A stretch of DNA of 64,000 nt from Streptococcus xiaochunlingii (GTDB lineage Bacteria > Bacillota > Bacilli > Lactobacillales > Streptococcaceae): contig NZ_VFSG01000001.1 in NCBI RefSeq assembly GCF_006385805.1, forward strand, positions 930,001-994,000, in the 5' to 3' direction. Positions 27,812 to 37,316 of the stretch are shown piece after piece. The notes below the pieces were generated by a model. The model did no database searches and had not been told where the DNA came from. It saw nothing but the letters and a program-made list of their open reading frames with translations. Position numbers and translations under genes: made by a program. Each line of letters opens with the position of its first letter. The stretch's first letter is position 1.

Positions 27812-29440
27812 TTATGAAATATGAAATTTATTTCGAAGACTAGCTGCCTTGCTACCAATGAAGCGATCTAAGAAACGAAGACGAAGACCAAGGCCACCGT
27901 ATACCACGATTCCAACACCACCAATCAGAGCTACATAAATCATGCTTGTCACTCGACCATTTGGTTTGATGACCAAGCCGAGGATAAAGCCTGCAACTAG
28001 GACCACCAAGAGCATGATCAAGGTGAGAATAGCTGTCAATAAGCTCCGTTTAAAGACTGTCTTGCAATTGAAATGAGTCACCTGATGAATTTCCTTGTAC
28101 ATAAGGACAATCGGAATCATGAGACCAATCGTAGTAGAAAGAAGAGGACCATAGGCTTTAAAGACATAAATGAACGGTACTTGGAGAATCAGTTTTACCA
28201 ATACTCCATAGCCAAAGTAAAGAATTGCCTTCCGATTTTGGAAAAGAGCCTGGATCATTGGAGAGAGAACCGTATACAAACCTAGGATGACCGTTTGTAA
28301 CATCGCTAGGATAAAGAGTCCCAAAGCCAAGGAATCTGGTTTCCCGTAAAAGACCGTATAGAGAGGCTCAGCAATGGCTACTGCTCCAATCGTCGCCGGA
28401 AGCAAGAAGGCTACTAGCATGGTCAAATTATCTTGAACCAGCTTCCCTGCAGCCCGGAAATCACCCTTGACATAGTTCTCTGTAAGAAGAGGGATTCCCA
28501 CCCCACCGATCGATGTCGCAACTGCAATTAAAATCATGGTAATCTTGTTCGGATTCGCTGAGAAGTAACTGAACTGAACCAAAAGCTCTGAACGAGTGAA
28601 GTTGGTGAACCAAGACATGACATTGCTATAGGTCATCTGGTCGATAATTTGGAAGAGTTGAATGGCTGATCCTGTCACAATAAACGGAATCGCTTCACGA
28701 ATGGTATCCCACAAGAGAGCCTTGGTATCAATCTGGCTATCAGACTCCGGGCGATGAATAATGTGCTGTAGAAGCCCTGTTTTCCAGAGGTAATAGACGA
28801 GGACTAGAAGACTCGCTCCCATCCCAATAAAGGCTGCAAAAGTGGACTGGGTCACAGCTTCAACGTAATCACCTGAGCCGACCTTCATAATGAAGTAGGC
28901 TGTCAAGAGCATCCAGATAACCCGAATCACTTGCTCAGCAATTTGACTGATAGCATAAGGTTTCAGATTGTTATGCCCTTGGAAGAAGCCACGAATGACA
29001 CTCATGGAAGGGAAAATCAAGACTGCCCAAGACAAGCTCTGCATGACAGGGATTAGGTCTTTCCCACCTCCTGATAGGTTTGCAAAGACTGGAGAAAGCA
29101 CATACATGATAATGGCAAAAACCAAGCCCAATAAAGACATGAACTTAAGGAAGCCACGAATCATGGCAAAACTGTGCTCTTCTTGTCCCTTGGTATTGTA
29201 CTTGGCCACTTGCTTAGCGACTGCTACCGGGACGCCTGCTGTTGAAATCAGCAAAAACCAAGCGTAGATATTGTAGCCCATAGTGAATAGACCGTTTGCC
29301 TCTGCTCCATGTTTGCCCATCCAGATATACCAAGGGATGATATAGGCCGCACCTAAGAGACGACTAATGAAATTGCTGGCTGTTAACCAGACTGTACCTC
29401 GAAGCATCTGGGCCTGTTGATTACTTGTTTCGTTACTCAT
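27812..29440 (-). CDS. MOP/MVF-family flippase, YtgP/MurJ-like (lipid II)
   Basis: 542 residues with about 14 membrane helices. The N-terminus LRGTVWLTASNFISRLLGAAYIIPWYIW and the Arg-containing early helices fit the firmicute YtgP branch of MurJ flippases. Location supports a wall role: it is divergent from murE by 86 bases, the arrangement found in pneumococcus. It would turn lipid II across the membrane. Other polysaccharide flippases share the fold, so substrate is inferred. Confidence 0.85.
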   Translation of the reverse strand: MSNETSNQQAQMLRGTVWLTASNFISRLLGAAYIIPWYIWMGKHGAEANGLFTMGYNIYAWFLLISTAGVPVAVAKQVAKYNTKGQEEHSFAMIRGFLKFMSLLGLVFAIIMYVLSPVFANLSGGGKDLIPVMQSLSWAVLIFPSMSVIRGFFQGHNNLKPYAISQIAEQVIRVIWMLLTAYFIMKVGSGDYVEAVTQSTFAAFIGMGASLLVLVYYLWKTGLLQHIIHRPESDSQIDTKALLWDTIREAIPFIVTGSAIQLFQIIDQMTYSNVMSWFTNFTRSELLVQFSYFSANPNKITMILIAVATSIGGVGIPLLTENYVKGDFRAAGKLVQDNLTMLVAFLLPATIGAVAIAEPLYTVFYGKPDSLALGLFILAMLQTVILGLYTVLSPMIQALFQNRKAILYFGYGVLVKLILQVPFIYVFKAYGPLLSTTIGLMIPIVLMYKEIHQVTHFNCKTVFKRSLLTAILTLIMLLVVLVAGFILGLVIKPNGRVTSMIYVALIGGVGIVVYGGLGLRLRFLDRFIGSKAASLRNKFHIS

Positions 29441-29491
29441 ATGTTTCCTCTACTTTATAGTCTTCTTTCATTATAAACTTTTCCTTTACAC

Positions 29492-29520
29492 TTGTAAAAT
29501 AAGGTCTTTCAGTTTAAAAT
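29492..29520 (+). promoter_or_regulatory. murE promoter 6 bases from the start codon
   Basis: TTGTAA (29492-29497), 17-base spacer, TAAAAT (29515-29520), then 6 bases and the ATG at 29527. The transcript should begin at or within 1-2 bases of the ATG, that is, be leaderless. AGGA lies only 2 bases from the ATG. Confidence 0.55.
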
Positions 29521-29526
29521 AGGATT

Positions 29527-30972
29527 ATGATAAAGATAGAAACTGTACTAAACATTTTAAAAGAGGATCACAACTTTCGTGAGATCCTACAAGACGGAGA
29601 ATACCACTATTCAGCAAGTGGTGTTTCTTTTAATCAAATAAGCTACGATAGTCGAAAAGTCAACTCCGAGACCCTCTTTTTTGTCAAGGGGGCAAATTTC
29701 AAGAAGGAATTTTTGGAACAAGCGATTGAGCAAGGTCTCCAGTGGTATGTCGCTGAGCAAGACTTTGAGGTCAGCATCCCAGCCATTATCGTTACGGATA
29801 TCAAACAGGCTATGAGCTTGATTGCCATGGAATTCTACGGCCACCCTGAGCGCCAGCTAAAACTCTTAGCTTTTACAGGGACCAAGGGCAAAACGACTTC
29901 TGCCTACTATGCCTACAAGATTCTTGAACAAGGCCATCGTCCAGCCATGCTATCCACTATGAACACAACCTTGGATGGCAAGACCTTCTTCAAATCAACC
30001 TTGACAACTCCAGAAAGCATTGATTTGTTTGAAATGATGGCCCAGGCAGTAGCCAATGATCGGACCCACCTGATTATGGAGGTCTCTAGTCAGGCCTATT
30101 TAGTCAAACGGGTTTACGGTCTTACTTTTGATGTTGGTGTCTTCCTCAACATCAGCCCTGACCATATTGGACCGATTGAACATCCAACATTCGAGGACTA
30201 CTTCTACCATAAACGTCTCTTGTTGGAAAATAGCCGTGCTGTTGTCGTTAATAGCGATATGGATCATTTTGAGATTCTTAAGGAGCAAGTCGCTGAGCAA
30301 GACCACGACTTTTACGGTAGTCAATCAAGCAACCAAGTCCAGAACTCAAAAGCCTTTAGCTTTTCTGTCACTGGCAAGTTAGCCGGCAACTACGAGACCC
30401 AACTGATTGGTCGCTTCAACCAAGAAAATGCTGTAGCTGCAGGTCTTGCCTGCCTTCGTCTAGGAGCGAGTCTCGAAGACATCCAAAAAGGAATTGCCAA
30501 GACGCGGGTTCCTGGCCGAATGGAAGTCTTGACTCAAAAGAATGGGGCCAAGGTCTTCATCGACTATGCCCATAATGGTGATAGCTTGAAGAAACTGCTC
30601 TCAGTTGTCGAAACCCATCAAACGGGAACCATTTCGCTGGTCCTTGGATCAACCGGTAATAAAGGAGAGAGCCGCCGTAAGGACTTTGGCTTGCTCTTAG
30701 AAGACCATCCTGAAATTCAAGTCTTCCTAACAGCGGATGACCCCAACTATGAAGATCCTTTGGCCATCGCTGAAGAGATTAGCAGTTTCATCACGCGACC
30801 TGTCGAAAAAATCGCAGATCGCGAACAAGCCATTCAACTGGCCATGGCAACGACCAGCAAGCCTGATGATGCTGTCATTATCGCTGGAAAAGGAGCTGAC
30901 TGCTACCAAATCGTCAATGGGGTAAAAGAAGAATATCCAGGTGATGCCGCCATCGCTGAACGTTACCTATAA
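29527..30972 (+). CDS. murE: UDP-N-acetylmuramoyl-tripeptide synthetase, L-lysine-adding
   Basis: 481 residues. ATP loop [12 protein letters not shown]; Mur ligase motifs [36 protein letters not shown] and the recognition motif DDPNYEDP. Lys-adding MurE has this D-D/N-P-N type motif instead of the DNPR of diaminopimelate enzymes. It adds L-Lys to UDP-MurNAc-Ala-Glu in the cytoplasm. A perfect hairpin terminator follows. Confidence 0.96.
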   Translation: MIKIETVLNILKEDHNFREILQDGEYHYSASGVSFNQISYDSRKVNSETLFFVKGANFKKEFLEQAIEQGLQWYVAEQDFEVSIPAIIVTDIKQAMSLIAMEFYGHPERQLKLLAFTGTKGKTTSAYYAYKILEQGHRPAMLSTMNTTLDGKTFFKSTLTTPESIDLFEMMAQAVANDRTHLIMEVSSQAYLVKRVYGLTFDVGVFLNISPDHIGPIEHPTFEDYFYHKRLLLENSRAVVVNSDMDHFEILKEQVAEQDHDFYGSQSSNQVQNSKAFSFSVTGKLAGNYETQLIGRFNQENAVAAGLACLRLGASLEDIQKGIAKTRVPGRMEVLTQKNGAKVFIDYAHNGDSLKKLLSVVETHQTGTISLVLGSTGNKGESRRKDFGLLLEDHPEIQVFLTADDPNYEDPLAIAEEISSFITRPVEKIADREQAIQLAMATTSKPDDAVIIAGKGADCYQIVNGVKEEYPGDAAIAERYL

Positions 30973-30982
30973 TTGAACGAAA

Positions 30983-31014
30983 TAGGGCTAGGAAAATTTC
31001 CTAGCCTTTTCTAT
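30983..31014. terminator. Bidirectional terminator after murE
   Basis: GGCTAGGAAA and TTTCCTAGCC form a perfect 10-bp stem followed by TTTTCT, between convergent genes. Confidence 0.85.
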
Positions 31015-31661
31015 TGTTTACTAAACATCAGTCTTTCCTTGTCCAAGTCCACTACTAATTCATATTTGCCTTCAGCATTTTTTCGGATATAGCCTAAGAC
31101 TTCTAAACTATCGACAAAGATGTCTCTGCGCTTTTGCTGGACTTGGTCTTTTTTGAGGAACTTGAGCAAAAAGCTGGTCATATACTTAAGAGCATACTCG
31201 GGATTGACATCTCCCAAGATGGCATAGAGTTTCTCTTGATTCTCCGTCAAGGGATATTGGTGAGCCACCTTGTAGAAGTAATTGGAAAGGGTCTGTGCCT
31301 TTCGCTCGAAGTCAGTCTCCTCTATGAGAATCGCTGCATTGGTCGTGTTGCGGAGTTCCCTTTGGAAGACCTTGACTTTTAATTCTTGATAAACTGCACT
31401 GTCCTCTCGGACAAAGACCTCTTGATCCAGGTCAACAAGATCAGCTGACTCCAAGAAAGGCAGGTTGAGGGTATAGCGCTTATTTTCTCGAAGGATCAAG
31501 CCCGCTTTGATATATTCCTCCATCAGCTTATCCACTGGCTGAGCTGGAAATTTGGCCTTGATTTGCCGCAGGATCACATCGTCATGCTGATCCAAATAGT
31601 TGATCAAGTCCTTGAAAAATGGCTGACGTGTCAAACGTGTGGGGTTAATGATTGTAATCAT
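31011..31661 (-). CDS. Conserved streptococcal protein of unknown function (possibly DUF1803)
   Basis: 216 residues, soluble, no signal peptide. The N-terminal third looks like a winged-helix (QHDDVILRQIKAKFPAQPVDKLMEEYIKAGLILRENKRYTLN), a pattern of a short helix-turn-helix followed by a strand hairpin. The rest is helical with no catalytic motif. Size and streptococcal position next to murE suggest the DUF1803 family, from memory. A nucleic-acid-binding role is only a guess. Confidence 0.75.
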   Translation of the reverse strand: MITIINPTRLTRQPFFKDLINYLDQHDDVILRQIKAKFPAQPVDKLMEEYIKAGLILRENKRYTLNLPFLESADLVDLDQEVFVREDSAVYQELKVKVFQRELRNTTNAAILIEETDFERKAQTLSNYFYKVAHQYPLTENQEKLYAILGDVNPEYALKYMTSFLLKFLKKDQVQQKRRDIFVDSLEVLGYIRKNAEGKYELVVDLDKERLMFSKQ

Positions 31662-31935
31662 GAATAAGTCTCGTTTATGTTTTATCGGTTAGCTCTTATT
31701 GTAACATAAAAGTAAGCTTAAGCGTAATCATTGCAAAAGGATAAATTCTTCATTTTATTGTTAATCATAAATGAGCCTAAATAGGGCTATAAAAAATAAG
31801 GGTCAAAAAAATTGCTTCGATTTTTGCGGGAGTGAAAACTGGGCAACATACTTTTCCACTTCTCGTATCAATTACATAAAAATAACCAGAGGATTCAACT
31901 AACCAGTTGCTGAAAACAAAAATTCCTATAATAAA
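31662..31935. other. AT-rich intergenic boundary of the accessory island
   Basis: 274 bases with no credible ORF, promoter pair or hairpin that I can assign. Composition becomes AT-rich here and stays so through the two-component/ABC cluster, so this is the likely left junction of that insertion. Confidence 0.5.
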
Positions 31936-33027
31936 TCACTTTGATTTAATACAATTAAGAGCCATTAAAACTTCTGCTCCCTCGTCTCTATTTCTAAGCT
32001 CAACTCGGCCTTTGTGTAGTTTTGCAACTCTACATACAAAACTAAGTCCAATACCATAATGTTGCTCTTTAACCGATCTAGCTTTATCCATACGATAAAA
32101 GAGCTTCCCAAAATTAGTTAAAACTTCCTCTGGAAATTCAGAGCCATTATTCCATATACCTATTTTCAATTCCTTCTCCTCTTGCTCTACCCTAATTTTA
32201 ATTTTAGGATTCTGTTTATCTGCATACTCCAAAGCATTTGTTAAAATATTTTGTATTGCACGAATCATAAGAGATGGATTTATATAATAGCTTTCAGTTC
32301 CTTTCAAATTTTGTTCAAAAGAAAACTCAATCTGATTTTTTATCAAAAAAGAGACTTCTTTCTCTAATTCATTGATAAAATCTGAAGAGGAATATTCCGT
32401 CCAGTCTGTCTCATCATCATAGTAAGTTTTAGAATAACGAATCAACTGATTAAAATAGGTAAGCAAGCGTTGACTAGCATGAACTATATCTACTAAACAT
32501 TCTTTAGACTGTTCATCTTTAGTGGAAGTGTGCAAAAATTCTGCATTCCCTTTGATGATAGTTAGAGGTGTCTTTAAATCATGAGAAGCTGCTGAAACCT
32601 GAAACATCAAATCTTCTTTCTGTTGCTTTTCATCATCTAATAGCTGTCGAATACGATCTTGCATCACAATAATGCGATTACCAGTCTCACGAAATTCCTT
32701 AACTGTTAATTTTTCTGTACATTCGCTTTCAAGCCACATACTATTTTCATAAATCAAATTCATTTCATAACTTAGTTTTTTCAACAATTTACCAATGTGA
32801 TAACTTATTAGAATAATCAATAAAACACAAATATATATCCATGATGACACATTGAAAAAAATTGATTGAACATCATTATTTTTGAGAGGCTTCCCATCCT
32901 CCATTATTTGTATGGATACAGAAGCTAAGGGAATAAGATAAGCTAATAATAAACCTACACCAAACTGCCAAATAATTCTCCAACAGGTTTCTCGAATTAA
33001 TTGTCTAAAACTTTTGATTCTACCCAT
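31936..33027 (-). CDS. Sensor histidine kinase of an accessory two-component system
   Basis: 363 residues. Two membrane helices near the N-terminus (about 16-36 and 65-85) flank a short external loop of roughly 30 residues. The H-box is AASHDLKTPLTIIKGNAEFL, N-box IRAIQNILTNALEYAD, G-box KARSVKEQHYGIGLSFVCRV. Short-loop sensors often detect membrane-active compounds or sense through a partner transporter. GGAGG lies 6 bases before the ATG and the start overlaps the regulator gene by 31 bases. The AT-rich composition differs from flanking genes. Confidence 0.9.
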   Translation of the reverse strand: MGRIKSFRQLIRETCWRIIWQFGVGLLLAYLIPLASVSIQIMEDGKPLKNNDVQSIFFNVSSWIYICVLLIILISYHIGKLLKKLSYEMNLIYENSMWLESECTEKLTVKEFRETGNRIIVMQDRIRQLLDDEKQQKEDLMFQVSAASHDLKTPLTIIKGNAEFLHTSTKDEQSKECLVDIVHASQRLLTYFNQLIRYSKTYYDDETDWTEYSSSDFINELEKEVSFLIKNQIEFSFEQNLKGTESYYINPSLMIRAIQNILTNALEYADKQNPKIKIRVEQEEKELKIGIWNNGSEFPEEVLTNFGKLFYRMDKARSVKEQHYGIGLSFVCRVAKLHKGRVELRNRDEGAEVLMALNCIKSK

Positions 33028-33683
33028 TGATATCCTCCACCGTACAAGGTTTTAATTGGATTTAATTGATAAGGTTTCAGCTTTTGACGAATTTGATAAA
33101 TGTACTCTGAAACCGAACGTAAAAGAGCTTCTGAACTTTGTGGATATAAATAATTATAGATTTCCTCTATAGAATATATTTTACTTGGGTTACTTGCTAA
33201 AAGATTCACTATATCAAATTCCCTCCTTGTCAAGACGATCTTATCTTCGTTTACAAATAGTTCCTTACTATCCGTATATAGTATAAGCTTCCCAATCTTT
33301 ATTTGATGAACATTTCCTTTAGTCCGTTCTTCACGACGTAAGTGCATTTTAACACGTGCTAAAAGCTCTGGCATACTAAAGGGCTTCATAATATAATCAT
33401 CAGCTCCTGCATTGATTCCAGCCACCAAATCTTCATCCATATCCTTAGCAGTTATAAAACAGATAGGAACAGATATCTGCTCGCGAATCATCTGACAGAC
33501 TTCTAAACCACTAACAGGCATCATAATATCTAATAAAATCAAGTCAAATCCTGTAAAATCACAAAGATCAATCTCATCTATGTTATTTCGTATGACTACT
33601 TCATACTTTTCATACTCTAGTACCTTTTTTATTAGGCGAAGAATAGCAAGATCATCATCTACCACTAAAATTTTATAAGCCAT
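32997..33683 (-). CDS. OmpR/PhoB-family response regulator
   Basis: 228 residues. The receiver domain has acidic pocket VVDDD, phospho-Asp in DLILLDIMMP, and Lys in DYIMKPFSMPELLARV. The C-terminal winged helix contains LTRREFDIVNLLASNPSKIYSIEEIYNYLY. AGGAG lies before the ATG and a TATAAT-rich stretch lies just upstream. Probable target: the ABC transporter genes immediately upstream. Confidence 0.93.
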   Translation of the reverse strand: MAYKILVVDDDLAILRLIKKVLEYEKYEVVIRNNIDEIDLCDFTGFDLILLDIMMPVSGLEVCQMIREQISVPICFITAKDMDEDLVAGINAGADDYIMKPFSMPELLARVKMHLRREERTKGNVHQIKIGKLILYTDSKELFVNEDKIVLTRREFDIVNLLASNPSKIYSIEEIYNYLYPQSSEALLRSVSEYIYQIRQKLKPYQLNPIKTLYGGGYQWVESKVLDN

Positions 33684-33719
33684 AACTCACGCTCCTAAAT
33701 TATATTATATCATTAACTG

Positions 33720-33748
33720 AGGAAAAGACAGGATAGCCCCTGTCTTTA
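33720..33748 (-). terminator. Terminator between the ABC genes and the two-component genes
   Basis: AAAGACAGG and CCTGTCTTT pair around a 6-base loop and are followed on the minus strand by TTCC. The T-tract is short, so read-through is likely. Confidence 0.6.
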
Positions 33749-34486
33749 GCGCATATTTCTTCCTATAAGTATCAGTGTAGCAACTACAAAAACAATTAAT
33801 AACCAAACTATTTGTATCCCCAGACCTTGCCAAACTGGATAATAAAGTGATAAAGGATGGATATAGTAACAGTTCATACTAGCTAGTAATGGTAAATTTC
33901 TAAAAAAAGAACTGAATTGTAGTAACATTTGTCCCAACCCCAATAAAAGGGATAGACTTATTCCCAAAATTAAGGTAAAAGATCGTAAAATAAATACAAA
34001 AATACCACTTAAAAGAGAGAATGTTAAAATAGAAATACAAACTGGAAATAGGATTGTTAGAACATTTTTAATATCGCTCAAAAGATTGATTTTATAATAT
34101 CCTTCGGCAATTAGTATACATAATGATAATACAGCGACCAATAGTACAATTTCCACACATAACACAATAGCTAGTTTACATATTATAAATTTCAAACGAT
34201 TTGGACATGTAAGAAAACTAGTGCGAAGGCTAGAACCTGTAAATTCTTGTCCTATAAATAGGACCGCTAGACTAATGAAACCTGCCTGACCTAAATAGAG
34301 ACTTTGCAGTAGCTGTTCCAAAACAAAGTGTAGTGTCAACTGGTCTGGTTTACTATTTAAAAAAATAACCATTCCAGGAATACACAGTAGCAAAGCCCCT
34401 ATAATCAACCAGTGCCAAGGATTCATCATAAACTTGAGATACTCACTTTTAAATTGCTCTTTCAACTCATTCCCCTCCTCCAACAT
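33746..34486 (-). CDS. ABC-2 type permease (accessory exporter, subunit 2)
   Basis: 246 residues with six predicted helices: the first is WHWLIIGALLLCIPGMVIFL, and a QEFTGSSLRTSFL loop follows helix 2. This matches half-permeases of the lantibiotic-immunity and bacitracin-type exporters (LanE/LanG size). It overlaps the preceding permease by 20 bases. Substrate unknown. Confidence 0.85.
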   Translation of the reverse strand: MLEEGNELKEQFKSEYLKFMMNPWHWLIIGALLLCIPGMVIFLNSKPDQLTLHFVLEQLLQSLYLGQAGFISLAVLFIGQEFTGSSLRTSFLTCPNRLKFIICKLAIVLCVEIVLLVAVLSLCILIAEGYYKINLLSDIKNVLTILFPVCISILTFSLLSGIFVFILRSFTLILGISLSLLLGLGQMLLQFSSFFRNLPLLASMNCYYIHPLSLYYPVWQGLGIQIVWLLIVFVVATLILIGRNMR

Positions 34487-35252
34487 CTGACTGAAGTAAG
34501 CGGTAAATTGCCAAAGCTAAGAATGACAAATTCCAACAAAGTAAAAGCAAAATATTTTGTAAACTATTCTGTTCTAACATTTGAGGAGATGTAGCAATCA
34601 GTCCATAGCTCAATGAAACTGGAAGAAATTTTGCAACTGATATATGATTGGCTAAGAATGTTCCTAAATTGTAGACTTGAGGAAGCAAAAACAATAGGGG
34701 AACAAGGGGTTTTTTAAATGTTAAAGCCAGAATATAGGCTAAAAGTCCCAATAATGTCCAAGCTATACTGTCCAAAAACATATAGAACCAAACTGTCCCA
34801 TTTAGTGAAAAAAGCAATAAACCATCTTGTCCTAAAACATAATGTGTCATGTTAATCGTCAGAAATATTGATAGGAAGGAAATGACAAAAGAAAATACCA
34901 ACCAAACTAATGTTTTTGAAACTAGGAAAGTACTTCGACTCGTATTAGAGAGGAGGCTTGTACGAATAGCAGAGCCTTTATACTCTTCAGCTCCGTAGAT
35001 TGAGCCTAAGATAATCATAAAAAAAATGCCAACTAAAGTAACATCAAAACCTAAAAATTCAATAGGGGGAATAGCTTCTATTAACTCTGGGTTTGTCTCT
35101 GGTGTAGCATGGATACCAACTGAAACAATTTGAGATGCACCAATATTTGCTAAAAACGTTTGAAATACTAGTATCAAGAATAGTACAACATGAGTAGCTC
35201 TCTTATAAAGTAATTTCAATATTTCAGAATGAAGAGAGTAAATAAGTGCCAT
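34467..35252 (-). CDS. ABC-2 type permease (accessory exporter, subunit 1)
   Basis: 261 residues, six helices, with the same loop motif after helix 2 (AEEYKGSAIRTSLLS). An external segment of about 35 residues follows helix 1 (GIHATPETNPELIEAIPP). It starts 1 base after the ATPase stop. Two similar half-permeases plus one ATPase is the LanFEG layout. Confidence 0.85.
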   Translation of the reverse strand: MALIYSLHSEILKLLYKRATHVVLFLILVFQTFLANIGASQIVSVGIHATPETNPELIEAIPPIEFLGFDVTLVGIFFMIILGSIYGAEEYKGSAIRTSLLSNTSRSTFLVSKTLVWLVFSFVISFLSIFLTINMTHYVLGQDGLLLFSLNGTVWFYMFLDSIAWTLLGLLAYILALTFKKPLVPLLFLLPQVYNLGTFLANHISVAKFLPVSLSYGLIATSPQMLEQNSLQNILLLLCWNLSFLALAIYRLLQSDVGGGE

Positions 35253-35253
35253 G

Positions 35254-35964
35254 TCACTTTCCTCCCTCTGTTAATCTAAAGAAGACTTCCTCCAGTGAAG
35301 AAAGATTTTTCATCACTTCTTGTAAAGTCCCTTTTATAAGAACTTTGCCTTTATTTATGATGACCACATCATCTGTTACTGCTTCCACTTCCGATAATAT
35401 ATGAGATGATAGCAAGACTGTCTTCCCTTCTTGAGCTTGTTTTTTTATAAACTCTCTAAACCACCGAATTCCTCTTGGATCCAACCCATTTGTCGGTTCA
35501 TCCAATATCAGATACTGAGGATTCCCTAATAGAGCTGTTGCAATTCCCAAGCGTTGTCCTTCTCCTAATGATAATTTCCCAATTTTAGATTTTTTCTTAT
35601 GGCTAATATCCACCATATCCAAAACTTGCTCAATTCGCTGGCTGGATATCCCATTACTAGCAGCAACAATTTTCAAATGTTGATAAATAGTCCGATCATC
35701 AGGAGCTCCTACACTGTCAAATGAAGCTCCTACAGTCTTTAGAGGAAATTTTAATTCCTTATAAGTTTGATCTCCAATTTTGGTAAGACCAGATGTTGCT
35801 TTGTCTAATCCTAATAAGATACGTAAGGTTGAACTTTTACCAGCTCCATTTGGACCTAGGAAAGCAGTCACTCTACCTGCTTTTGCTTCAAAAGAAATAT
35901 CTTTTAAAATTTGAGTTTGACCATATGACTTACATAGATTTTTAATGGTAATACTTTGTTCCAT
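35254..35964 (-). CDS. ABC transporter ATPase (accessory exporter)
   Basis: 236 residues. Walker A GPNGAGKSSTL, signature LSLGEGQRLGIA, Walker B YLILDEPTNGLDP, H-loop LLSSHILSE. The short single-domain form and the C-terminus of only about 45 residues past the H-loop fit LanF/BcrA-type exporters. It is first in the cluster and has a GGAG site. Confidence 0.92.
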   Translation of the reverse strand: MEQSITIKNLCKSYGQTQILKDISFEAKAGRVTAFLGPNGAGKSSTLRILLGLDKATSGLTKIGDQTYKELKFPLKTVGASFDSVGAPDDRTIYQHLKIVAASNGISSQRIEQVLDMVDISHKKKSKIGKLSLGEGQRLGIATALLGNPQYLILDEPTNGLDPRGIRWFREFIKKQAQEGKTVLLSSHILSEVEAVTDDVVIINKGKVLIKGTLQEVMKNLSSLEEVFFRLTEGGK

Positions 35965-36235
35965 AGATGTCTCCTGTTCAGTTTTTTTGTTTTATCGTTT
36001 TAAACAAGTATATATTAACCAATAATTTTCGGATTTTTTTCAGAATTTTACTTTCTGTGGAATTCTATTCATCAAAACAATCTCATCAGACATATAAAAC
36101 AACCGATGAATTATAGATCTTAGATTATCCTTTATTCCCTTTATCATTTATATTCTTTTCAAAAGTGAAATACGCTTCAATGACCTTATTGATTTAACAG
36201 CTACAATTCGTCGTAAATGGAAGTAATCTTCTTAC

Positions 36236-36440
36236 ACATTTTAAAATAGGAAATGTTTCAAGGTTACGAGAAGGTGTTCCAATCGCTTAAGCAATTGGAA
36301 CAAGCTATTATAGACTATATTGATTATTACAAAAACAAACAAATTAAGGTAAAAATAAAAAAGGACTCAATCCTGTGTAATACAGAACTAAATCCTTTTG
36401 ATAAATTATTTGTCTAACTTTTTGGGATCAGTACCAAGCT
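36236..36440 (+). mobile_element. Degenerate 3' end of an IS3-family transposase
   Basis: Translation gives EMFQGYEKVFQSLKQLEQA then IIDYIDYYKNKQIKVKIKK, the typical C-terminus of IS150/IS861-like OrfB proteins. A one-base shift at the A-run near 36360 restores GLNPV-stop-YRTKSF, the expected end with CAA changed to TAA. A TAG at 36247-36249 interrupts it upstream. The rest of the element is missing. It is a scar, not an active IS. Confidence 0.7.
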
Positions 36441-36558
36441 TTTTTTGATTTTTCGTTTTGTTAAATGCAATATATTACATTTTATTTCAATTCAAACTCT
36501 ATTTTTATCCTAAAGCATATTTTTTAAAGTAAAAAATTAAAAATTGATACATTCAAGT

Positions 36559-36640
36559 GTGAGAAAAATCCTTGAAACCTGAGGCACAAAACTACATCAT
36601 GGAACTTCCTAGATTTCTGAAATCATCCGCTGGATAATTA
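36559..36640 (+). repeat. Degraded relative of the multi-hairpin element at 52579
   Basis: GTGAGAAAAATCCTTGAAAC and later ATCATGGAACTTC match GTGAGAAAAGTGCCTGAAAC and GTCATGGAACTTC of the 52579-52716 element, but the inverted repeats between them are eroded. Confidence 0.5.
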
Positions 36641-36740
36641 AACATAACATCCACACTCACCAAAGGAAAGGATTGAATAATTCTTTTTCTTTAGTTTGAT
36701 GCAACTCTTACGAACTGTATCAAAGATTCAGAATGTTGTT

Positions 36741-37253
36741 TTAGGAATCTGAATCATCCATATACCTTTCTTTAAAATGTAGTTGCGAAGACTGGGCTAA
36801 CTGACTCGGGTTGGTCCCGGGCTGATCTAGAGGAACGGCTAGGCCGAGTTCTCTGTAGTAGGCTTTCCAAAAGGAACTAATTTCTTCTTCTCCCTCTCCA
36901 AACTTCATGGGAATGGTCTCAAAAATAGGAAGAATTTCTGCTACAAACTGGGAACAATAGAAACCATCTCCATCTGGATAAAAGGACGCATTGTAGGGAG
37001 CCCCTAAAAGACTCTCTGCTCGCTTTTTAACCTCTGTACAATCAATCTGCTCATAGCGATAAAGGTCATAGACTTTTCCAGCTTCAAAGAAGTCCTCAGG
37101 ATCCTGGGCAAGGACGCCACCTTCCACCGTAGCATGATAGACCTGTCCGTCCAAAAAGATAGCCACGTGACTGTAGTTACCTGTAGAAGCCTGGATAGCC
37201 TGCCCCATTTCTGTATCTTCTCTCACAAAAATCAAATCGCCATTTTCTAACAT
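36741..37253 (-). CDS. YiiX/YaeF-type permuted papain-like (NlpC/P60-related) protein
   Basis: 170 residues. The permuted order is visible: LENGDLIFVRED first, then the His in GNYSHVAIFLDGQVYHA, and the nucleophile Cys later in GDGFYCSQFVAEI. Such proteins act as amidases or thiol peptidases on peptides or lipids. No signal peptide is seen, so it is probably cytoplasmic. It is downstream of ppaC on the same strand with a terminator between. Confidence 0.85.
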   Translation of the reverse strand: MLENGDLIFVREDTEMGQAIQASTGNYSHVAIFLDGQVYHATVEGGVLAQDPEDFFEAGKVYDLYRYEQIDCTEVKKRAESLLGAPYNASFYPDGDGFYCSQFVAEILPIFETIPMKFGEGEEEISSFWKAYYRELGLAVPLDQPGTNPSQLAQSSQLHFKERYMDDSDS

Positions 37254-37263
37254 CTTTCTCTCC

Positions 37264-37296
37264 TAGAAAAAAAGGAGCCTAAACTCCTTTTTAACA
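37264..37296 (-). terminator. Terminator after ppaC
   Basis: AAAAAGGAGT pairs with CTCCTTTTT on the minus strand around a short loop, followed by T-run. Confidence 0.8.
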
Positions 37297-37316
37297 ATGG
37301 GCTTCCCCACCTATCA

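Noticed and set aside
31936..35964. Complete lantibiotic biosynthesis cluster
   Set aside because: No precursor peptide, LanB/C/M or protease gene is present; only exporter and two-component genes are seen.
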